This document shows positions 7,669 to 16,376 of a stretch of DNA of 64,000 bases, one piece after another. Made by a program: the position numbers and the translations under genes. Within the stretch, counting starts at the first letter, position 1, and each line of letters begins with the position of its first letter. Origin of the DNA: Syntrophobacterales bacterium (lineage in GTDB: Bacteria > Desulfobacterota > Syntrophorhabdia > Syntrophorhabdales > Syntrophorhabdaceae); contig JAISPL010000026.1 in the NCBI GenBank assembly GCA_031274925.1, forward strand, positions 1 through 64,000, read 5' to 3'. The notes under the pieces were generated by a model. It made no database searches, was not told where the DNA came from, and saw only the letters and a list, made by a program, of their open reading frames with translations.

Positions 7669-8433
7669 TCAAACTCCTTTGAGCGGTTTTTCCGCAAAGA
7701 TAATCAGGGTATTTCCCCCTTCCAGTATATCACTCCCCGATGTCTCCCCGAGCCAATATTTTGCCCGTTTCTTTTCCGGCCAAAACTTTATGTACAATCG
7801 TATGAGCCATACGACGGGCTTCAGGAACATCTGCTTAGGTTTCTTCTTATCATACGTGACGGTCCTTATGTCGAGTCCCGCATGTTCCAGGGCGAACCTG
7901 ATGAGTGTATAGCCCATGGGGCTCATGTGCAGGCCATAAGTCTTTCCCTGGCAGTCGTTCAGGAACATCTCGCGGGAAACGGGCCGGGTGAAGAAGCCGG
8001 TAACGAGAAATTTGAGCCGCCGCTCGATGTTCAGGTAGTTGGGGGTGCTGAGGATGAGTGTGCCTCCCGGCTTAAGGACCCGTGCAAGCTCGCGGACCGC
8101 ATTGTAAGGGTTCTCCGTATGTTCTATGGCTTCGAGAAAGCAAACATAGTCGAACTTCCCGTCTTCATAAGGAATCCGTCCGTTGAGGTCGCCCCTATCG
8201 ACCATGAGACCATTCGCGAGAAATTGCGCGGTGTCAATATCGCAGCATGATACATGAAATTTCATCCCATGCAGTACTTCAGCGAGGGCGCCCAAGCCGG
8301 TGGGGATATCAAGTACCTCGCCCCGCGGCTTATCCCGGAGGTAACCTATAACTTTCTCGTGGACCCCGTCCCGCGCCAGGGCGCGGATGGTTGCAGGGGA
8401 AAAAGCGTTCCGTGTCTGTCGGGATTTTGTCAT
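7669..8433 (-). CDS. SAM-dependent methyltransferase, class I
   Basis: A 254-residue Rossmann-fold methyltransferase (Methyltransf_11/23 type). Motif I is VLDIPTGLGALAEVL near residue 42, where the usual GxGxG has become a P-T-G-L-G loop. The acidic motif CCDIDTAQF follows, then FDYVCFLEAIEHTENP near residue 97, and the post-motif LKPGGTLILSTPNY at about 125. The C-terminal basic segment (MFLKPVVWLIRLYIKFW) could lie against the membrane. Flanked by two sugar aminotransferases in an LPS operon, it is likely to methylate a sugar or a lipid-linked glycan; that is inference from context. Confidence 0.8.
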   Translation of the reverse strand: MTKSRQTRNAFSPATIRALARDGVHEKVIGYLRDKPRGEVLDIPTGLGALAEVLHGMKFHVSCCDIDTAQFLANGLMVDRGDLNGRIPYEDGKFDYVCFLEAIEHTENPYNAVRELARVLKPGGTLILSTPNYLNIERRLKFLVTGFFTRPVSREMFLNDCQGKTYGLHMSPMGYTLIRFALEHAGLDIRTVTYDKKKPKQMFLKPVVWLIRLYIKFWPEKKRAKYWLGETSGSDILEGGNTLIIFAEKPLKGV

Positions 8434-8570
8434 AGATAATATCCGTTACTATAACATACCAGAGAGACCACTTCCAGTTTTTGGAGTCCTTGCTTCTTTG
8501 GCAGTATTCATCTTTCCGTGGCCGAACCCAGGAGTGATCAAGTATGAATCTGCAATTCTCAATCCATCAA

Positions 8571-9656
8571 TCAAAAACGGTTCATTGCATGTACAACCTG
8601 AAGGATGTCGTCTTCGCTGTGAGAGAACGATATGGGGAGACTTAGTATGGTGTTGTGTATCTCTTCGGAGATGGGGTAATTCCGGTCATCAAGTATCCCT
8701 TTCATGGCTTCCTGCCTGTGGGGAGGGATCGGGTAATGGATCTCGGTTTTTATACCCTTTGCCATGAGGTGCTCTCTCAGCCGGTCTCTTTCGGGGTGCC
8801 TTATCGCGTAAATATGGTACACGTCAAAACAGTCGCCGTTCATTGCGGGCTTCACGAAACCGTCTTTAAGATTCTCATGATAGACTTGCGCGAGCCGCCT
8901 CTTGTGCCGGTTTATCTCGTCGAGTTTCCTGAGCTTGACGGATAGAAAAGCCGCCTGTATCTCGTCCAGCCGCGAATTGACGCCGATAAGATCATTCCGG
9001 TACTTCGTATCGGAGCCGTAATTCCTTAGTTTTCGGACCCGGTTGGCAGTCTCATCACTTCCCGTCGTGACCGCCCCGGCATCGCCTAGCGCACCCAAGT
9101 TCTTGGTGGGGTAAAAACTGAAGGCTCCGGCATCCCCGAAAGATCCAATCTTCCTGTTCCGATACATGGCGCCGTGCGCCTGGGCACAGTCTTCCACGAC
9201 TTTCAGGTCGTACTTCGCCGCTATTTCCATGATAGGACCCATTTCACACGGCTTGCCATAGAGGTGCACCAAAAGGATGGCCGCCGTATCAGGACCAATC
9301 CTCTCTGCTATTTTCGCCGGATCTATGTTGTAGGTGCGGATATCGGGCTCCACCGGTACAGGCATAAGACCGCACCGGAGTACCGCGATAATAGTGGCGA
9401 TGTAGGCATTCGAGGGTACAATGACTTCCCTCCTGCCCTTGAGGTCAAGGGCGGACAGGGCAAGCGTGATGGCGTCCAAGCCGGAGCCGACGCCGATGCA
9501 ATGTAGGCATTCCGAATACGCAGCGAACTCGCTCTCAAAGCGTTCCACATTCTTCCCCAAGATAAACCAGCCGCTTTTCAGTGTATCCCTGAAGCGTTCC
9601 ACAAGGCTGTCAAAGAAGAGCAGGTTGGATTTTTCGAGGTTTTCGTATTCGATCAT
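8571..9656 (-). CDS. DegT/DnrJ/EryC1 sugar aminotransferase (copy 2, FdtB-like)
   Basis: A 361-residue PLP aminotransferase. The Schiff-base lysine lies in [16 protein letters not shown] near residue 180, preceded by [13 protein letters not shown]. The ORF is full length and its ATG overlaps the stop of the upstream FdtA-like gene by four bases (ATGA), so the two are co-translated. In known dTDP-Fuc3NAc and Qui3NAc pathways, a 3,4-ketoisomerase (FdtA/QdtA) feeds a DegT transaminase (FdtB/QdtB), so this copy is the best candidate for that step. It is clearly related to copy 1 at 6540, with the same active-site signature but different surrounding sequence. No rmlA, rmlB or acetyltransferase gene is in the window. 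Confidence 0.88.
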   Translation of the reverse strand: MIEYENLEKSNLLFFDSLVERFRDTLKSGWFILGKNVERFESEFAAYSECLHCIGVGSGLDAITLALSALDLKGRREVIVPSNAYIATIIAVLRCGLMPVPVEPDIRTYNIDPAKIAERIGPDTAAILLVHLYGKPCEMGPIMEIAAKYDLKVVEDCAQAHGAMYRNRKIGSFGDAGAFSFYPTKNLGALGDAGAVTTGSDETANRVRKLRNYGSDTKYRNDLIGVNSRLDEIQAAFLSVKLRKLDEINRHKRRLAQVYHENLKDGFVKPAMNGDCFDVYHIYAIRHPERDRLREHLMAKGIKTEIHYPIPPHRQEAMKGILDDRNYPISEEIHNTILSLPISFSHSEDDILQVVHAMNRF

Positions 9657-10021
9657 GGGTATTCGTCCGGTATATATTCCCCTGGATCGTAATACTCCGA
9701 GGCAAGGACAAGGAGAATCGCGTCGTCGCTGAAGTTATACATGGTGTGCCAGTCCTCCGGAGGGAGTATGAGGCCCTGATCGGGGGAATTGAGGAGGAAC
9801 GTCGCCTCCGTGACGCCATTGTTTACATAAACTTCACAGCTTCCTTTCAGACAGGTCAGGGCATGGACGGTCCTGTGGTGCCTGTGTCGGCCCCTCACAG
9901 ACTGCGGTGAGACTCCATAAATGTAATAGACGCGTTTTATATCAAAGGGGATTTCCTTCTCCATCACGGTCAGATGGCCTCTGTGATCGGAGTGGGTGTT
10001 AAATTTTATAAGATGGGCCAA
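9653..10021 (-). CDS. sugar 3,4-ketoisomerase, FdtA/QdtA-like cupin
   Basis: A 122-residue single-domain RmlC-like cupin. The signature [20 protein letters not shown] at residues 43-62 and the later [20 protein letters not shown] match dTDP-4-oxo-6-deoxyglucose 3,4-ketoisomerases, which move the keto group from C4 to C3 before transamination. Strand-turn spacing and length are typical. It overlaps the DegT gene at 8571 by four bases, reproducing the FdtA-FdtB pairing. Whether the product is fucose- or quinovose-configured at C4 cannot be told from this sequence alone. Confidence 0.85.
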   Translation of the reverse strand: MAHLIKFNTHSDHRGHLTVMEKEIPFDIKRVYYIYGVSPQSVRGRHRHHRTVHALTCLKGSCEVYVNNGVTEATFLLNSPDQGLILPPEDWHTMYNFSDDAILLVLASEYYDPGEYIPDEYP

Positions 10022-10116
10022 CGAAATCCTCCGGCAATGAGTTCATTTTTTATAACAGTATGCACAAGGGTTGTCAAATCAACCGTTGGTAACGCAGGGC
10101 CTCAATCCATTCATCT

Positions 10117-10884
10117 TCAGCGCCCCGCTTTCCGCTCAATCTCCCAGAGTTTGGCATGCTTCATGAACACGTAGTACATGGTAGAGATGACAATGATGAG
10201 TCCGGGCAGCCCATCAAGAAATCCTCTTTTCATGACATAATCTCTGAAGAAACGGTAGGCGGGCCTGAAAAGCAGGTTGGCCATATGAAAAGAGCGGCCA
10301 GCGGAATGCAGGTCCCTGGCGTAGGTTGCGGAGTAGCGGTCCACGGTCTTTATCTGGTCCGCAATGCTTAGGTAAGGTGTATGCATGTAATGGTTCTTCA
10401 GTCGTCCGACTTTGCCCTCAATGTAAATCTTGGCGTGGAGGTCACCCTTCCAGTACCCGCTTTTCTTCCTGTAAAGCCTGATCTCCTCGTCCGGATACCA
10501 CCCGCCGTATTTTATCTCCCGCCCAAGGTAGATGTTTCTCCTGCTGACGACAAACCCATCGAAGATCGTTTCCGTTGCGATGACCTCTGCAATCTCCTTT
10601 TTAATCCTTTCGGTGAGCCATTCATCGGCATCAATGAATAGCACCCACGGGTTGCGGCACCGATCCTGTGCATGCTGGTATTTCTCTCTGAAATTGTTGT
10701 TGTCGAACTGAAAAACGTGGTCGGTATACCTCTCCATTATTTCGAGTGAGCCGTCAGTGCTATGGGAGTCAACCACCACGATCTCGTCCGCCCAGTCTGC
10801 CACGCTCTCAAGCGCATGCTCAATGGTCTTCCCATTGTTGAAGGTAATCATGTAGACGGAAAGGGGCTGTTTATTCTTTTTCAT
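10117..10884 (-). CDS. glycosyltransferase family 2, WaaE/KdtX-like
   Basis: A 255-residue GT-A fold enzyme. It starts LSVYMITFNNGKTIEHALES. The nucleotide-binding segment is EIVVVDSHSTDGSLEIM, and the metal-binding DxD is in LFIDADEWL near residue 95. The C-terminal part contains RRNIYLGREIKYGGWYPD and a hydrophobic segment (LPGLIIVISTMYYVFM) that may anchor it to the membrane. This layout is that of WaaE-type LPS inner-core beta-glucosyltransferases. It lies between the heptose-activation genes and the amino-sugar genes, which suits a core role. It starts about 320 bases after the stop of rfaE2, so it may have its own promoter. Confidence 0.82.
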   Translation of the reverse strand: MKKNKQPLSVYMITFNNGKTIEHALESVADWADEIVVVDSHSTDGSLEIMERYTDHVFQFDNNNFREKYQHAQDRCRNPWVLFIDADEWLTERIKKEIAEVIATETIFDGFVVSRRNIYLGREIKYGGWYPDEEIRLYRKKSGYWKGDLHAKIYIEGKVGRLKNHYMHTPYLSIADQIKTVDRYSATYARDLHSAGRSFHMANLLFRPAYRFFRDYVMKRGFLDGLPGLIIVISTMYYVFMKHAKLWEIERKAGR

Positions 10885-11200
10885 GCGAAGACTGGCTTTG
10901 GGTAAATTTACACCAAAAAGTGCCTGGAATCAAACAGAAGTTGCTGGGTCTCCCTTTCGCTGCTCCCGGCTGCGGGAAACGGTATAAAAAGAGATATTTT
11001 TCAAAAAATTCACCCCGGACAGGGTAGCCTGAAGCAGTTGGAGTATGCGTCTCACATGGGGCTTTCGCAGCCTGGATTATGAGCTGGCAGAATTATGAAC
11101 GGCTCCGCGAAGCGTTTCACAAACAACAGTCTGTAGATTATTATACCGGTGGTAGCTGGTTTGACAGCCGTGAACGTCTCGGGGACTGACTGCAACAGCC
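10885..11200. other. 316-bp gap inside the envelope cluster
   Basis: A 36-codon ATG frame at 11079-11189 on the plus strand reads MSWQNYERLREAFHKQQSVD and on to a stop. Its composition is protein-like but there is no ribosome binding site; it may be the tail of a lost gene. The AT-rich stretch around 10980-11010 could hold the promoter of the GT2 gene. Confidence 0.3.
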
Positions 11201-11683
11201 CTATTTTTCATCAATCTCTTTGATAACCTTGATTATATCCCTGGTGGAGTGGTCCTTGGGGTCGCCTACTATGGCCACCTCTCCGCCATAGGAACGCACT
11301 ATCTTACCCTCTGGCACACTGTCCACCGTGTAATCCGTGCCCTTGGCATGTATGTCCGGCTTCAGGGTGATGAGGAGTCTCTCCACCGTGGGATCACTGA
11401 AGATGATGACATAGTCGACGCAGTCGATAGCAGCTATGATCTCGGCCCGCTCGTTGGCCATGGTCACGACCTTCTTTCTCTTTCCGAGTCCCGTTACGGA
11501 TGAATCGTCGTTGACAGCCACAATAAGGAGGTCGCCTAAGGCTTTCGCCCCCTTCAGGTATCGTATGTGGCCCACATGGAGGATATCGAAGCAGCCGTTC
11601 CCGAATACAACACGCTTGCCCTTCTTCTTTTCCCCGTCGATAACCTTTTGCAGATCCTTTAGACTATTGATGATCGTGCCCAT
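11201..11683 (-). CDS. rfaE2: D-glycero-beta-D-manno-heptose 1-phosphate adenylyltransferase
   Basis: A 160-residue cytidylyltransferase-fold enzyme equal to the C-terminal half of E. coli HldE. It makes ADP-D-glycero-beta-D-manno-heptose from heptose 1-phosphate and ATP. The HxGH nucleotidyl motif is in FGNGCFDILHVGHIRYL near residues 28-44. The later motif GTDYTVDSVPEG and the ISSTR-like HSTRDII near residue 145 complete the family pattern. The kinase half is a separate gene 35 bases upstream, so this organism uses the two-protein arrangement. GmhA, GmhB and the epimerase are not in the window. Confidence 0.93.
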   Translation of the reverse strand: MGTIINSLKDLQKVIDGEKKKGKRVVFGNGCFDILHVGHIRYLKGAKALGDLLIVAVNDDSSVTGLGKRKKVVTMANERAEIIAAIDCVDYVIIFSDPTVERLLITLKPDIHAKGTDYTVDSVPEGKIVRSYGGEVAIVGDPKDHSTRDIIKVIKEIDEK

Positions 11684-11718
11684 GGTGAGTTACAGCCCCT
11701 CTCGTTTATTTGTCCTGC

Positions 11719-12876
11719 TTATTGCTCATTAAGAACTTTTCTCAACTCATCCACTGTCACAGTTGCAGTTCCCCGCTTCATAACCACAATGCCTCCGGCC
11801 ACATTGGCGATTTTTGAAGCGCTGTAAAAGTCCACGCCGCTCGCAAGGGAAAGGGTGACGGCAGCACAGACCGTGTCGCCGGCGCCGGTGACGTCCGTGA
11901 CGTCGTCCGAGCCGGAAATGGGAATGTGATGCACCCTGCCGTCCCTCAGGAAGAGACTCATGCCCTTGTTACCTCTGGTGACAAGAAGTGCCGTCACATT
12001 CATAAGTCCCATTATCTTCCTTCCCACCGTCTCCATATCGTCTCCGTCGCCAAGGGAAGCAAGCGCCAATGCCTCCGATTCGTTGGGCGTGATAAGGGTG
12101 AAACCCTTGAAGCTTCTCAAATTATATCTTGAATCACCCACCACCGGTTTGCTTTTCGCTGCCTCGGCCATAAGCCGTATGACGTTCCGATCAATTACTC
12201 CATGCCCGTAATCGGAGACGATAAACGCATCCATCCGGGGGATCAGACTCCTTACTTTTTCAATGAGAAGCCTTCTCTCGCCTTTGCTTATGAGGTGGCT
12301 GGTATCTTTGTCGATCCTTATGACCTGCTGCTTTGACGTGTGGGTGTCGCCGGCAAGGATCCGCGTCTTCGTCACTGTTTCGCCATCATGACGGAGAAAC
12401 CCCTCTGTATCCACGGCCTCGTAGCGGGAAAAATGGTCAATGAGCCTGTCGCCTGCGGCATCGCTCCCTATAAATCCGACGGGAAAAACTTGGGCGCCAA
12501 GCGCTAAAAGGTTGTTGATCGTGTTACCAGCGCCTCCCGGGTAAATTTTTTCCTCCTCGTATTTTACGACGACCACCGGGGCTTCTCTCGAAAGCCTGTA
12601 GGGCTTGCCAAAAATATATACGTCCGCGATGATGTCACCTATCACGCATATCTTCTTTCTCTGAAATTCTTCGATCAAATCAGACGATTTCCCGCGCCTT
12701 GCCGGGAGGTAACCGCACCTCTCCTGCCCCTCCGGGGGAGCCGAAAGCAGGCGCCTGGAGGCGCGAGACCGAGGCGAGGAAGAACGTGCGTCTTCATTCT
12801 GACGATTTCCCGCGCCTTGCCGGGAGGTTTGTCTGTTTCGGTGCAGATTCGTTTCCGATTTCTTAGTTTGTGCCAT
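11719..12876 (-). CDS. rfaE1: D-glycero-beta-D-manno-heptose 7-phosphate kinase with aberrant N-terminus
   Basis: PfkB/ribokinase-family kinase equal to the N-terminal half of HldE; it makes heptose 1,7-bisphosphate. The fold starts at KICVIGDIIADVY (residue 74). GGAGNTINNLLALGA follows near residue 115, and the catalytic motif DVTGAGDTVCAAV near residue 340 holds the base Asp. The first 66 residues are low-complexity and basic and are not part of the family. They are encoded by two 28-bp direct repeats 118 bp apart (12683-12828) and the DNA between. An alternative start is the TTG at 12678, giving about 320 residues, the normal size. The ATG at 12876 overlaps the upstream heptosyltransferase stop. 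The kinase call is firm; the start is not. Confidence 0.85.
   Translation of the reverse strand: MAQTKKSETNLHRNRQTSRQGAGNRQNEDARSSSPRSRASRRLLSAPPEGQERCGYLPARRGKSSDLIEEFQRKKICVIGDIIADVYIFGKPYRLSREAPVVVVKYEEEKIYPGGAGNTINNLLALGAQVFPVGFIGSDAAGDRLIDHFSRYEAVDTEGFLRHDGETVTKTRILAGDTHTSKQQVIRIDKDTSHLISKGERRLLIEKVRSLIPRMDAFIVSDYGHGVIDRNVIRLMAEAAKSKPVVGDSRYNLRSFKGFTLITPNESEALALASLGDGDDMETVGRKIMGLMNVTALLVTRGNKGMSLFLRDGRVHHIPISGSDDVTDVTGAGDTVCAAVTLSLASGVDFYSASKIANVAGGIVVMKRGTATVTVDELRKVLNEQ
12683..12828. repeat. 28-bp direct repeat pair inside the start of rfaE1
   Basis: The same 28 bases occur at 12683-12710 and 12801-12828, starting gacgatttcccgcgccttgc on the plus strand, without mismatch. The 90 bases between contain a gcgcctggaggcgc hairpin and a 'ccctccggg.gagccg' segment that resembles the hairpin near 61821. 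The period of 118 is not a multiple of three, so the two copies are read in different frames. If one period is removed, the frame from the ATG at 12876 runs into a stop. Confidence 0.85.
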
Positions 12877-13858
12877 TCAGGACACTCTCCACCTTCATGA
12901 AAATATCTTGGGGTTTAATGCCCTTCAGACATTCATGGTCTCTGTCGCATCTCTTCTTGTTGCAGGGTTTGCATGGAACATCGATAAACGCCTGGTGCGT
13001 ATGAGGACTCTGGTAGGCCGTGTATTTTGCGTCCATGGGCCCAAGGAGGACGATGGTAGGCACGGAAAGGGCGGCTGAAATGTGTCGCGGCCCCGTATCG
13101 TTGCTAATCACTGCGGATGCCCTGGACAGGCAAACTTTGAGATCCCTTATATCAAGGTATTTGACCTCCACCAGGTCCTTTCTTCTCGCGCCTTCCGCTA
13201 TGGAACGGGCAATACCTTCCTCGCCCTTTCCTGGCAGGATATACACTTTAGCATTGAGGTTGTCTGCAATCATGTCGGCAAGTTCCGAGAAATGGCTCTC
13301 GGGCCACCGTTTCGACGGCCCGTACTGAGCGCCCGGTATGAATGCCACATACGGTCTAAATATATCCAAATGTCCGTGGTCGAACCTGTATTCTTCATCT
13401 GCTGTCACCACAAGCCCGGGGCTTTGCTCGACCCTTTTTTCGCCCATGGCTTCAATTATCTTCAGATAATGCTCCACGGTCGATTCTAGTCCGGGCGCTT
13501 CCTCAACCGTACGGGTAAGCATAAACCCCCTCCTATTCCTTGAATACCCGATCCTTTCCCGCACACGGGCGGTAAATAAGAGCAGGGCTGAGCGGAATGA
13601 ATGGGGCAGCATCACGCCACGGTCAAAGTACGTCTCCTTCAGGGAATTCACCACATCAAGGAAAGGCAGAAACCCTCTCCGGTCGTAGGGCACGAACCGG
13701 TCGAACAGTTCGAGTCCATTGTAGATATGCATGGCATTAGTCTTGCCGATCCCCCATAACTCGCCGGAAAGAGAGGTCTTTAGAGACTTGAGAAAAGGCA
13801 CGGCCATCACCATATCACCGATCCAGTTAGGCAGATAGACTATCGTCCGTCCAGTCAC
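12863..13858 (-). CDS. waaF: glycosyltransferase family 9, LPS heptosyltransferase II type
   Basis: A 331-residue GT-B enzyme that transfers L,D-heptose from ADP-heptose to the growing LPS inner core on the cytosolic side of the inner membrane. The start YLPNWIGDMVMAVPFLKSL carries the GT9 N-terminal GD motif. Substrate-site motifs GAQYGPSKRWPESHF near residue 180 and SNDTGPRHISAAL near 260 are WaaF-like. A Cys cluster (CKPCNKKRCDRDHEC) near the C-terminus is common in deltaproteobacterial copies. It overlaps the radical SAM gene upstream by 32 bases and rfaE1 downstream by 14, so it is translationally coupled both ways. WaaF rather than WaaC or WaaQ is a judgement from the motifs. Confidence 0.85.
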   Translation of the reverse strand: MTGRTIVYLPNWIGDMVMAVPFLKSLKTSLSGELWGIGKTNAMHIYNGLELFDRFVPYDRRGFLPFLDVVNSLKETYFDRGVMLPHSFRSALLLFTARVRERIGYSRNRRGFMLTRTVEEAPGLESTVEHYLKIIEAMGEKRVEQSPGLVVTADEEYRFDHGHLDIFRPYVAFIPGAQYGPSKRWPESHFSELADMIADNLNAKVYILPGKGEEGIARSIAEGARRKDLVEVKYLDIRDLKVCLSRASAVISNDTGPRHISAALSVPTIVLLGPMDAKYTAYQSPHTHQAFIDVPCKPCNKKRCDRDHECLKGIKPQDIFMKVESVLNGTN

Positions 13859-15329
13859 TTCTCACACCCATAAAAGGGTTATATTTTACGCAATAGTAAG
13901 GCATTCCATTTAGCTCCATCTCGCGGTCAAGGACATGAAGCTCGGAAGCGATGGATTCTTTCTCCCTCTCCCATTCGCTCTTTGTCAGCGCCTTGACCCT
14001 CTTCGCAAGACTCAGGTACTTTCCCTTCCCGTCCGCATTACCATAGCCATTCACGAAAAGACAGAACATGGTTTTCAATTTTTCGGCAAAGAGGTTAGCG
14101 TCCTCTCCCAGTATCATACAGGTCTCGTCCGTAAAGTTGTCAAGGCCGCTCATTCTATCAAAGTCGATCATGCCTGCTTTTTCCGCTATATCATACGCCT
14201 TCGTGCCTATAAAAGGGAAGAACAAAGTCCATCGGAACCGTCCGGGCTTAATTCTGGCCAGGAGCTTCACCGTCTCCATCATGTCTTCCTCGGTCTCGTA
14301 GGGCAATCCCACCATAACGAATGCCGAAGTGTGGAGGCCAAATCCGTGGGCGATGAAAAAAGCTTCCGCAATGTGGTCATTGGTCATATACCGGTTTAAG
14401 ACGTCACGGCGTATCCTGTTGCTGCCGCTCTCAAGTCCGAATTTGACGATCCTGCACCCCGCCTCTTTGAGATCTCTTGCCATCTCGCGGTCGAAAACAC
14501 GGGCATGTGCGTTGCAGACGAACCCGATTTTGGTTACGGCTCGGTATCTCGCGGAGAAGTCATGGAGCCATTCCTTGTCAAAAGTGAAAATGTCATCGTC
14601 AAAGATGAACATCCTGATCCCTGTATAGCGGGAAAGGAGATACTCAATTTCACCGATCACCTCATCAACGGTATGTCTCCTCAGGTAGGTTCGCGGAAGG
14701 TGGCCGTCGTCCTTATAAAGGGCCATGATTTTGTGGTTAAGGCAGTAGGTACAACGGAACGGACATCCACGGGAGGCGGTCAGGCCTACCCATCCGTCTT
14801 TAGCATCAATTATCTGCTGAAAGTCGAAGATCTCGTAATCTTTGAACGGCATATTCGCGATCTCTTTGAAGGGCCTCATAGGCGCAACTATTATGCTGCC
14901 GTTCCGTTTGTACCCTATATTCCTGATGCCCGCGGGATCACCCTTTCTCACCAGTTCCAGGAACGCATCTTCTCCTTCGCCGACGCAGATATAATCAACC
15001 ACCGGTTCGGCGAGTACTCCCCGAGGGTCCATGGTGGGGTGAATCCCCCCGAAAATGATGGGCACATCCAGGTAGGTCTTGATGTTCCGGGCGATCTCAA
15101 GCGCGTATTTGCACTGAGTGGTCAGGACGGAAAACCCTATAAAGTCGGGGTTTATGCGGAGCACATCCTTCTTTATCCTCTCAAGATCAAGAGGGTAGCC
15201 GACCTGTTCGTTTACGTTTAGCAGGTGAGTCTCAATGCCTTCCGCCTTCAAAATGCCGGAAATGTAGGAGATTCCGTAGTTGAAGCCTATCTGGGCATTG
15301 AGGTTGGGATAGATGAAGAGTACGCGCAT
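13827..15329 (-). CDS. B12-binding-domain radical SAM protein
   Basis: A 500-residue radical SAM enzyme of the class with an N-terminal cobalamin-binding domain. Residues 1-140 form the B12-type Rossmann domain (MRVLFIYPNLNAQIGFNYGI... VPIIFGGIHPT). The radical SAM cluster is SRGCPFRCTYC near residue 185, a canonical CxxxCxxC. FIFDDDIFTFDKEW and KFGLESGSNRIRRDVL follow, as in family members that bind SAM and substrate. The C-terminal 80 residues are specific to this protein. Such enzymes often methylate unactivated carbons or rearrange lipids. It overlaps heptosyltransferase genes at both ends (43 bases upstream, 32 downstream), implying a role in LPS or envelope lipid modification. The substrate is unknown. 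Confidence 0.85.
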   Translation of the reverse strand: MRVLFIYPNLNAQIGFNYGISYISGILKAEGIETHLLNVNEQVGYPLDLERIKKDVLRINPDFIGFSVLTTQCKYALEIARNIKTYLDVPIIFGGIHPTMDPRGVLAEPVVDYICVGEGEDAFLELVRKGDPAGIRNIGYKRNGSIIVAPMRPFKEIANMPFKDYEIFDFQQIIDAKDGWVGLTASRGCPFRCTYCLNHKIMALYKDDGHLPRTYLRRHTVDEVIGEIEYLLSRYTGIRMFIFDDDIFTFDKEWLHDFSARYRAVTKIGFVCNAHARVFDREMARDLKEAGCRIVKFGLESGSNRIRRDVLNRYMTNDHIAEAFFIAHGFGLHTSAFVMVGLPYETEEDMMETVKLLARIKPGRFRWTLFFPFIGTKAYDIAEKAGMIDFDRMSGLDNFTDETCMILGEDANLFAEKLKTMFCLFVNGYGNADGKGKYLSLAKRVKALTKSEWEREKESIASELHVLDREMELNGMPYYCVKYNPFMGVRSDWTDDSLSA

Positions 15330-16375
15330 GCAGGCTCCCCTATTCGTTCTTTCATTGCCAAGACCGCACCGTACACATCTTCCACGGTTATACCGTCAAG
15401 GCATTCTCTCTTTTCGCACTTTTTGTTCTTGCACGGACTGCACGGGAGGTCTTTTCTCACGACCGTACTCCTCGGGCTGTAAGGGCCGTTTACGAGCACA
15501 TCCGTGGGGCCGAACACCGCCACCACCGGCGTCCCGGCGAATGCGGCCAGGTGCATCACGCCCGTATCCCCTCCGATGTACATGTCCATCTTCCTGAGGA
15601 GGGCGAGAAGTTGGGGCACATCGGTGGGACAGGAAAGAAAGGCCCCGTCCCCGACGGTCTCCCGCAATGCACGGGCATCTTCTTCTTCTCCCGGTCCCCA
15701 GAGAATAATGACAGAAGCGTGATCTTCCTCTTTTATGCGCCGGATCAGCTGCCCGTACCGCCCTATATCCCACCGTTTGAAGGCGCTCCCTTTGCTCGAA
15801 AAAGGGTTGACTGCGTAAACGGGGGACGGGATTCCACTGCTCTCGAAAAAACGGTCGATATAGGCAACCGCTTCTGCCGGCGCCACGAGGGTAAGCTCAG
15901 GGACAGACCTGTCTGTGCCGACGTGACGAGGAATGAGCATGTTTCTCTCCACCTTATGGAGTCTCTTGTCTTTTCCCTCCACTTTCTCGTGGCAGAAGAG
16001 GTGGCTTTTTTCCTTGGCATACATTTTTCCGAATCCGATTCTCTTTCCCCCCCGGACATAGAGGGAAAGGAGGGCGCTCTTAATGATGCCGTGGAAATCA
16101 AGAATCATATCGTATTTGTCTTCTCTGAGGGTACCGAGAAAACGGTCCATTTCCTTTTTTGACTTCAGAAATCTGCCTCTTTTTAAGGCCCTCACCATAG
16201 CGCTTCTCGGAAAGCGTATGACCTTGTCGATAAAGGGTTGGTGGGTGAGCAACTCGCCCACGGACCCTTCGACGAGCCATGAGATACGGGTTTTCGGGAA
16301 TTGCTCCCGAAGGGCCTTTACCGCAGGCATGGCCATAAGCACGTCACCCAAGGAACTCATCCTTATGACCAACAT
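15287..16375 (-). CDS. waaC: glycosyltransferase family 9, LPS heptosyltransferase I type
   Basis: GT9 enzyme expected to add the first heptose to Kdo of lipid A-Kdo2. I start at the ATG at 16375 (MLVIRMSSLGDVLMAMPAV), two bases after the thioesterase stop; a longer frame begins at 16393 inside that gene. The N-terminal motif RMSSLGDVLMAMPA is typical. The donor domain carries GGDTGVMHLAAFAGTPVVAV near residue 265 and FGPTDVLVNGPYSP after it. A C-terminal Cys cluster (CSPCKNKKCEKREC) mirrors that of the second GT9. The last 14 residues overlap the start of the B12-radical SAM gene in another frame. Which heptose it adds is inferred from similarity to WaaC. Confidence 0.85.
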   Translation of the reverse strand: MLVIRMSSLGDVLMAMPAVKALREQFPKTRISWLVEGSVGELLTHQPFIDKVIRFPRSAMVRALKRGRFLKSKKEMDRFLGTLREDKYDMILDFHGIIKSALLSLYVRGGKRIGFGKMYAKEKSHLFCHEKVEGKDKRLHKVERNMLIPRHVGTDRSVPELTLVAPAEAVAYIDRFFESSGIPSPVYAVNPFSSKGSAFKRWDIGRYGQLIRRIKEEDHASVIILWGPGEEEDARALRETVGDGAFLSCPTDVPQLLALLRKMDMYIGGDTGVMHLAAFAGTPVVAVFGPTDVLVNGPYSPRSTVVRKDLPCSPCKNKKCEKRECLDGITVEDVYGAVLAMKERIGEPACAYSSSIPTSMPR

Positions 16376-16376
16376 G

